Source: Nonomuraea sp. MG754425 (GTDB lineage Bacteria > Actinomycetota > Actinomycetes > Streptosporangiales > Streptosporangiaceae). Taken from it: DNA of 64,000 bases. The notes beneath the pieces were generated by a model. That model ran no database searches, was not told the DNA's origin, and worked only from the letters and a program-made list of their open reading frames with translations. The position numbers and the translations under genes are program-made. Shown here piece by piece: positions 59,312-64,000 of this stretch. The stretch covers positions 62,001-126,000 of the forward strand of contig NZ_SSXE01000017.1 of NCBI RefSeq assembly GCF_021699195.1, in the 5' to 3' direction. Within the stretch, counting starts at the first letter, position 1. Every line of letters begins with the position of its first letter.

Positions 59312-60328
59312 TCAGCCGCGGTAGTACGCGGCGAGGGCGGCGAAGGCTGCCTTGGGTTCCCAGGGCAGGTCGGGGTAGGTGGCTCCGAGCCGGTCCTCGT
59401 AGACCTTGACGATGCCGTAACTGGCCAGGTCCAGGTCGTCGCGGGGATCGCCGTCGGGCCGGTGCACGTGGTCGTGCAGCGCGAAGGTGAACACGAACGT
59501 GCTGTCGACGCCGCCCGCGTCGAACGCCTCCAGCAGCTCACGCACATAGGCGGCCTGGCCGGGCTCGTCCCGGGCATAGACGCCGTTCAGCCGGACGGGC
59601 CCGTTGTCGTCGTACTCGACGATCTCCAGACCACGAGCGCCCCGCTCGCCGGCGCCCTGGTAGCCGGCCGCGCCGAACTCGGTGATCGCGACCGGCTTTC
59701 CCTGCGCGACCAGGCCACGGACGCCGTCGGCGAATCGGTCGGCGATCTCCGCCGACCGATAGAGGTCCATGGACACGATGTCGAAGGGCGTCCAGTCGAC
59801 CTGCTCGAGCGGCACGGAGGCGTAGGTCACCTTGCCGCCGAAGCTCTCGCGGACCAGTCGCACGGCCGTGCCGAGGAACTCGTTGACCCGTGCGCTTGCC
59901 TCGCCGATCTGCTCCCGCACGCCACCTGGCCGCCTCAGCGCCGCGACCCGCTCGTCGGTGCTGTCGCCGGGCAGGAACCCCGGATTCATCAGGCTCAGCT
60001 CGGCGCCGGCGACGAACACCACCTCGGCTCCCCGCCGCCGCAGCCGCTCCGCGCGTTCGGCGCAGTCCGCGAACAACGCGAGCATCTCCTCGGCGGTCAG
60101 TTCGAGGGGGTAGGGCGAGAACCAGACCTCCAGTCCCAGATCGGCGGCGTGCGCCGCCGCCACCTCGATCCGGTCCGGGTCGCCGCCCATGATCCGGACG
60201 GCGGTGCAGTGCAGGTCGTCGCGGATGATGCGCAGCTCGCGCCCGACCGCGTCCGGGTCGAAGCGTTTGCGGGAGTTGGCTCCGTTCTTGACGAAGCCGG
60301 TGTCGTAGCTGATGCCCTTGGCTCTCAT
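59312..60328 (-). CDS. TIM-barrel glycosidase-like protein, uncharacterised
   Basis: A 338-residue soluble protein without a signal peptide. KGISYDTGF at the start and the strands VRIMGGDP, LEVWFSPYPLELTAEE, VVFVAGAELSLMNPGFLPG, PFDIVSMDLYRSAE and PVAITEFGAAGYQGAG look like successive strands of a clan-A glycoside hydrolase barrel. E in AGAELS and E in ITEFGAA are at the right ends for acid/base and nucleophile. I cannot assign a substrate. It lies 30 bp upstream of the monooxygenase and is divergent from a TetR regulator. Confidence 0.7.
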   Translation of the reverse strand: MRAKGISYDTGFVKNGANSRKRFDPDAVGRELRIIRDDLHCTAVRIMGGDPDRIEVAAAHAADLGLEVWFSPYPLELTAEEMLALFADCAERAERLRRRGAEVVFVAGAELSLMNPGFLPGDSTDERVAALRRPGGVREQIGEASARVNEFLGTAVRLVRESFGGKVTYASVPLEQVDWTPFDIVSMDLYRSAEIADRFADGVRGLVAQGKPVAITEFGAAGYQGAGERGARGLEIVEYDDNGPVRLNGVYARDEPGQAAYVRELLEAFDAGGVDSTFVFTFALHDHVHRPDGDPRDDLDLASYGIVKVYEDRLGATYPDLPWEPKAAFAALAAYYRG

Positions 60329-60386
60329 CGTGCTGTTCCTTCCTGACGGGGTGCGCAGGTCAGGTTAGACAAGAATTGTGCGTGTG

Positions 60387-60398
60387 CGCAAATTTGCG
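60387..60398. promoter_or_regulatory. CGCAAATTTGCG palindrome, probable TetR operator
   Basis: A perfect 12-bp palindrome lies in the 97-bp divergent gap, 15 bp upstream of a TATGCT -10. The -10 is only 6 bp before the GTG, so the TetR message would be leaderless. The site would control both the TetR gene and the glycosidase-like-monooxygenase operon. Confidence 0.55.
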
Positions 60399-60425
60399 TG
60401 CACGCATCTGGACTATGCTGGGACC

Positions 60426-61115
60426 GTGACGACGAGACGCACGGGGCTGCGCGAGCAGAAGAAGCAGGCCACCCGGCAGGCATTGCGCGCGGCGGCCCTG
60501 CGGCTGGCTCTTGAGCGCGGGCCGGACAACGTGCGCGTCGATGACATCGCCGAGGCCGCCGGAGTCTCGCCGCGGACGTACAACAACTACTTCTCCAGCC
60601 GCGAGCAGGCGATCGTCGCCGCCGTCACCGGCGAACGAGAGGCGCGGGTGGCGGCGGCGGTGGCCGACCGGCCCGGCGGCGTCGGGCTCGCCGACGCCGT
60701 CATCGAGGCGATCGTGGATCAGTACACCGCCCCGGGCGAACCCGGCCAGGACGCGCTGCTGCTGATCACCACCCGCCCCGCGCTGCGCGACGCGTTCATC
60801 GACACCACCGCCGCGATCGAACATCCCCTCACCGACGCGATCGCCGAGCGTCTCGGCGACGGCGCGGGGGCTGGCGACGGGGATGGCGACGGAGAGCGCG
60901 ATCCGCACACCGCGCGGGTGCTCGCGGCGAGCGTGGCCGCCGCGGTCCGCGTGGCGCTCGAGCATTGGCTGCGGACGACCGCCGCGTCCGTCACGGCCGG
61001 TGGGCTCGTCGTGCCGTCCGGCTCGCTGCCGGACCTCCTTCGCGCCACGCTCGCCCCCCTCGCACCCGCACTCGACGCCGCGGAGCAACGAGCACTCCGC
61101 CGCCGGCGTCGGTGA
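60426..61115 (+). CDS. TetR family transcriptional regulator
   Basis: A 229-residue regulator with HTH VRVDDIAEAAGVSPRTYNNYFSSREQAI and a ligand domain interrupted by a short acidic Gly/Asp repeat (GDGAGAGDGDGDGE). The GTG at 60426 is preferred over the upstream ATG at 60378 because a -10 element lies between them. Divergent from the glycosidase-like gene, it probably represses that operon. Confidence 0.9.
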   Translation: MTTRRTGLREQKKQATRQALRAAALRLALERGPDNVRVDDIAEAAGVSPRTYNNYFSSREQAIVAAVTGEREARVAAAVADRPGGVGLADAVIEAIVDQYTAPGEPGQDALLLITTRPALRDAFIDTTAAIEHPLTDAIAERLGDGAGAGDGDGDGERDPHTARVLAASVAAAVRVALEHWLRTTAASVTAGGLVVPSGSLPDLLRATLAPLAPALDAAEQRALRRRRR

Positions 61116-61168
61116 CCTCCCGCCTCCGGAAACAGCGCTGAATCGTCCGGACCCACGCCGTCCGCCTC

Positions 61169-61202
61169 GGTATACGCCGCGTATATACCTCCGGTGTATA
61201 GT
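61169..61202. promoter_or_regulatory. PadR operator and leaderless promoter
   Basis: Overlapping dyads GGTATA-N9-TATACC (61169-61189) and TATACG-CCG-CGTATA (61171-61185) are followed by a TATAGT -10 at 61197-61202. The -10 is 8 bp before the PadR ATG, so the mRNA is nearly leaderless and the operator covers the -35 region. Confidence 0.6.
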
Positions 61203-61210
61203 GAGCTGCC

Positions 61211-61738
61211 ATGACAGTCCCCCTGGCCCTGCTGGGTCTCCTGGACCGCGAGCCCAGCTACGGATACGACCTGAAGCGCGCCTACGACACCTACTTCGGC
61301 AGGGGCAAGCCGCTGCCCTTCGGCCAGGTCTATTCGACGCTCGGCCGCCTGGCCAGGGACGGCAAGGTCACGGCCGGCCAGAGCGAGCCCGGCGACGGCC
61401 CCGACCGCAAGCGCTACGCCATCACCCCGCTCGGCAGGCAGGAGGTGGAGGTGTGGCTGACCGAGCCGGTGGCGGCGGAGCCGTTCCTGCAGACGGTGCT
61501 GTTCACGAAGGTCGTGCTGGCGCTGATCCTCGGCCACGACGCGCAGGGTTACCTCGACGCCCAGCGCGCCACGCACATGCGGCGCATGCGCGAGCTGTCG
61601 GAGATCAAACGCGGCGGCGCCCTCGTGGACACGCTGCTGGCCGACCACGCCCTGTTCCACGTGGAGGCCGACCTGCGCTGGATCGAGGTGACCACGGCCC
61701 GGCTGGGCGCGCTGGCGGAGACGGTGCGCGGCGCATGA
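61211..61738 (+). CDS. PadR family transcriptional regulator
   Basis: A 175-residue PadR-s2 type regulator: N-terminal winged helix (LALLGLLDREPSYGYDLKRAYD, QVYSTLGRLARDGKV, GPDRKRYAITPLGR) and a C-terminal Vir-type helical dimerisation domain (residues about 95-175). Its stop overlaps the ABC ATPase start by 4 bases, the classic arrangement of a self-controlled exporter operon. Confidence 0.92.
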   Translation: MTVPLALLGLLDREPSYGYDLKRAYDTYFGRGKPLPFGQVYSTLGRLARDGKVTAGQSEPGDGPDRKRYAITPLGRQEVEVWLTEPVAAEPFLQTVLFTKVVLALILGHDAQGYLDAQRATHMRRMRELSEIKRGGALVDTLLADHALFHVEADLRWIEVTTARLGALAETVRGA

Positions 61739-62445
61739 CCGTCGACGCCCTTCCCGTGCCGGGCCCGCTGCTGGAGGCCCGTTCCATCGACCGCTCCTAC
61801 GGCCGGACGCAGGCGCTGCGCGAGGCCAGCCTGTCCGTGACGGCGGGAGAGGTCCTGGCGATCATGGGCCCGAGCGGCTCAGGAAAATCCACGCTGCTGC
61901 ACTGCCTGGCGGGCATCTTCACCCCCGACGCCGGCGAGGTCTGGTTCGACGGGCGGCGGCTGGACACCCTGAGCGACGCCAGGCGATCCGAGCTGCGCCG
62001 CACCGCGTTCGGCTTCGTCTTCCAGTTCGGCCAGCTCGTGCCGGAGCTCACGGTGGCCGACAACATCGCCCTGCCGCTGCTGCTCGGCAAGGCCAGGCGC
62101 AAACACGCCTACGAGCGGGCGTTCGGTTCGCTGCGCCGGCTGGAGCTTGACGACCTCGGCGAGCGGCGCACCGGCGAGCTGTCCGGAGGGCAGGCGCAGC
62201 GGGTGGCGATCGCCAGGGCGCTGGTGACCCGTCCCAAGGTGATCTTCGCGGACGAGCCGACCGGCGCGCTCGACTCCCTTGCCGGTGAGAAGGTCATGGA
62301 ACTGCTCGTCGGCCTGGCCCGCCAGGAGGGCACGACCGTGATCGTGGTGACCCACGACGCCCGCGTCGCCGCCTGCGCCGACCGGGAGGTCCTGGTGCGC
62401 GACGGCAAGGTCACCGACCCCTACGCCGGCCAGGCCGTCCGATGA
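61735..62445 (+). CDS. ABC transporter ATPase (LolD/MacB type)
   Basis: A 236-residue ATPase: Walker A GPSGSGKSTLL near residue 45, signature LSGGQAQRVAIARALV, Walker B VIFADEPTGALDS and a VTHDARVAA switch. DEPTGALDS is typical of the MacB/LolD/FtsE group that works with FtsX-like permeases. It overlaps PadR upstream and the permease downstream, each by 4 bases. Confidence 0.93.
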   Translation: MTVDALPVPGPLLEARSIDRSYGRTQALREASLSVTAGEVLAIMGPSGSGKSTLLHCLAGIFTPDAGEVWFDGRRLDTLSDARRSELRRTAFGFVFQFGQLVPELTVADNIALPLLLGKARRKHAYERAFGSLRRLELDDLGERRTGELSGGQAQRVAIARALVTRPKVIFADEPTGALDSLAGEKVMELLVGLARQEGTTVIVVTHDARVAACADREVLVRDGKVTDPYAGQAVR

Positions 62446-64000
62446 CGCTCCGGCTGGGCCTGCGGCTGGCGCTGCGCGGCGGCCGGGAGGCGGCCGTCCG
62501 GCTGGCGCTCGTCACCTGCGCCGTCGCGATGGGGGTGGCGGTGCTGCTGTCCACGCTGGCGCTGTTCAACGCCTTCCAGGTCACCGCGGGCCGTCCGTGC
62601 TGGGAGTGCACGACCGGCTCCGCGCCGGGCGGCTGGGCGCTCGGCGCCACGCCGGGCGCGGTGTTGTGGAACCACCGCCAGGACTCCTACGCGGGCCGCC
62701 CGATCAAGCGGCTCGACGTCGCCGTCCTCGACGCGGAAGCACCCGCGCCGGCCGTGCCGGGCCTCCGCGCGCTGCCCGGCGCGGGACGGTACGCCGTCTC
62801 CCCCGCGCTCGCCGAGCTGATGGCCGCCGTGCCGCCCGCGCAACTCGCCGACCGCTTCCCCGGCACCCGCGCCGGCCTGCTCGGACGGGCGGCGCTGTCC
62901 GGCCCCGACGACCTGGTCATCGTCGTCGGCCAGACCCCCGACGACTTGGCCGCCATGGCCGGCACCGTGGCCGTCGACACCGTCATCACCACACCCGCCA
63001 CGGACGACACCACAGCGCTGTACGAGCACGGTTTCGGCATCGCCGCCCTCGGCCTGATCTTCCCGCTGCTCGTCCTCGTCGGCACGGCCACCCGCCTGGC
63101 CGCCGCCCGCCGCGAGGCGCGCTTCGCGGCGATCCGGCTGGCGGGCGCCACCACGCGTCAGATCAACGCGATCGCCTCGGTGGACGCGGCGCTCGGCGCG
63201 CTGCTGGGCGCGCTCGCCGGCGTCGCGGTCTTCCAGGCACTGCGGCCCGCCCTGGCCGAGGTTGCCATCACCGGCTCCCGCTTCTTCCCGGACGTGGTCG
63301 CGCCCACCGCGCCGCAGTACGCCGCCGTGGTCGCGGGCGTGCCGCTCGCCGCCGCCGGCGCCGCCCTGTGGTCGCTGCGCCGGGTGCGGATCACACCGCT
63401 CGGCGCCGCGCGCAAGGTGCGGGCCTCCGCCCCGGGATGGTGGCGGGTGCTCCCGCTCCTGGCGGGGCTGGGGCTGTTCGCGGGCCCGGTGTTCGCGGGC
63501 GGCGACGACCCGAACGCGGTGCTCGTCGACGCCGGCCTGGTGTTGATCATGGTCGGTCTCGTGGTGGCCGGGCCGTGGCTGACGATGCTGGCCGCGCGGC
63601 TGGCCGCCCGGGTCACCTCCGGTGCGGCGACCCTGCTGGCCGCGCAGCGGCTGGCGGCCGACCCGAAGAGCGCCTTCCGGTCGGTGAACGGGATCGTGCT
63701 GGCGGTCTTCATCGGCACGGCCGTCGCCGGCATCGTCCCTGCGGTCGTCTCGGGCCAGGAGGCGGCGGGCGACGGCACGCTGAACGCGGTCATGCGGGCC
63801 TCGTTCGGGTACGCCGACGATGACACCGAGGGCCTGCCGCTGCCGCCCGGCACGGCCGCCGAACTGCTCGCCGAGGTAGGCGCCCAGCCCGGCGTCACCG
63901 TGCTGCCGATCTACCGCAGGGCCGGGACGCCGCCCTGGCCCGACGGGCCGCTGCCGTGCGACCCGGGCCCCGGATGCCGGCTCGACTTCATGCTCGGCCA
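62442..64000 (+). CDS. FtsX-like ABC permease (3' end outside window)
   Basis: 519 codons are visible. One membrane helix (AAVRLALVTCAVAMGVAVLLSTLALF) is followed by a roughly 170-residue extracytoplasmic domain, then three helices with the FtsX segment RREARFAAIRLAGATTRQI and further helices beyond residue 350. It pairs with the MacB/LolD-type ATPase and probably exports a lipid, peptide or antibiotic, or signals cell-wall stress. The C-terminal end is cut by the window. Confidence 0.9.
   Translation, partial: MTLRLGLRLALRGGREAAVRLALVTCAVAMGVAVLLSTLALFNAFQVTAGRPCWECTTGSAPGGWALGATPGAVLWNHRQDSYAGRPIKRLDVAVLDAEAPAPAVPGLRALPGAGRYAVSPALAELMAAVPPAQLADRFPGTRAGLLGRAALSGPDDLVIVVGQTPDDLAAMAGTVAVDTVITTPATDDTTALYEHGFGIAALGLIFPLLVLVGTATRLAAARREARFAAIRLAGATTRQINAIASVDAALGALLGALAGVAVFQALRPALAEVAITGSRFFPDVVAPTAPQYAAVVAGVPLAAAGAALWSLRRVRITPLGAARKVRASAPGWWRVLPLLAGLGLFAGPVFAGGDDPNAVLVDAGLVLIMVGLVVAGPWLTMLAARLAARVTSGAATLLAAQRLAADPKSAFRSVNGIVLAVFIGTAVAGIVPAVVSGQEAAGDGTLNAVMRASFGYADDDTEGLPLPPGTAAELLAEVGAQPGVTVLPIYRRAGTPPWPDGPLPCDPGPGCRLDFMLG

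Noticed and set aside
1..64000. CRISPR arrays, intact insertion sequences, integrases, rRNA or tRNA genes
   Set aside because: No regularly spaced repeats, transposase or integrase motifs, or complete RNA genes were seen on either strand.

Overview
The window is about 70% G+C, with short intergenic gaps, many GTG starts, 4-base ATGA/GTGA gene overlaps and a very high density of one-component regulators. Together with the gene families (SARP-type ATPase regulator, SoxR with its box, MPT70-like fasciclin protein, SigE-type sigma relic, HATPase-type anti-sigma relic) this points to an actinomycete chromosome. My best guess is Streptosporangiales (Nonomuraea-like); this is inference, because there is no rRNA or other marker here. 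No tRNA, rRNA, CRISPR array or intact transposase was seen.

Left part, 1-25 kb: the start of a DrrA-like ABC exporter operon preceded by a DUF1048 gene; a SARP/AfsR-like regulator followed by two serine beta-lactamase-fold hydrolases; an aldo/keto reductase divergent from an HxlR regulator; a macrolide-type glycosyltransferase; a TrmH-type RNA methyltransferase; and a cell-envelope block. That block holds a GerMN lipoprotein, histidine kinase and response regulator, divergent from a VanY-type D,D-carboxypeptidase that is coupled to an unusual AAA ATPase, then an Asp/Glu racemase, MurF and D-Ala-D-Ala ligase. An AraC regulator and an NmrA-like reductase follow.

Middle part, 22-36 kb: a complete carbohydrate locus. 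A GntR regulator, a shikimate-dehydrogenase-like oxidoreductase and an FGGY kinase run left; an aldehyde dehydrogenase, an RbsA/RbsC/RbsB-type ABC importer and a secreted protein of unknown fold run right. A perfect 22-bp palindrome lies between the two arms. After it come a collapsed secreted-protein pseudogene, glutamate decarboxylase, a fasciclin protein, a MerB-like protein with all catalytic residues, and a DHFR-like reductase. From 36 to 40 kb lie a sigma-factor relic and a pair of ABC exporter half-transporters.

The stretch 41-52 kb is a patchwork of decayed and foreign-looking DNA. It holds an HATPase gene with one in-frame stop, a frame-broken RHH protein, a coiled-coil pseudogene, an A+T-richer SUFU-like orphan, a truncated phosphotransferase, two tiny zinc-ribbon proteins, and a roughly 230-nt region of strong nested inverted repeats that looks like a structured RNA or a replication/transfer origin. 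The right end, 52-64 kb, is regulator-rich: TetR, PadR, WYL, SoxR with a MFS pump, a SoxR box and a flavin monooxygenase, another TetR, then PadR with an ABC/FtsX exporter cut by the window edge. The PadR gene at 53.3 kb has almost the same 60-bp promoter/operator as the DUF1048-ABC operon 52 kb away, which links the two ends of the window into one probable regulon.
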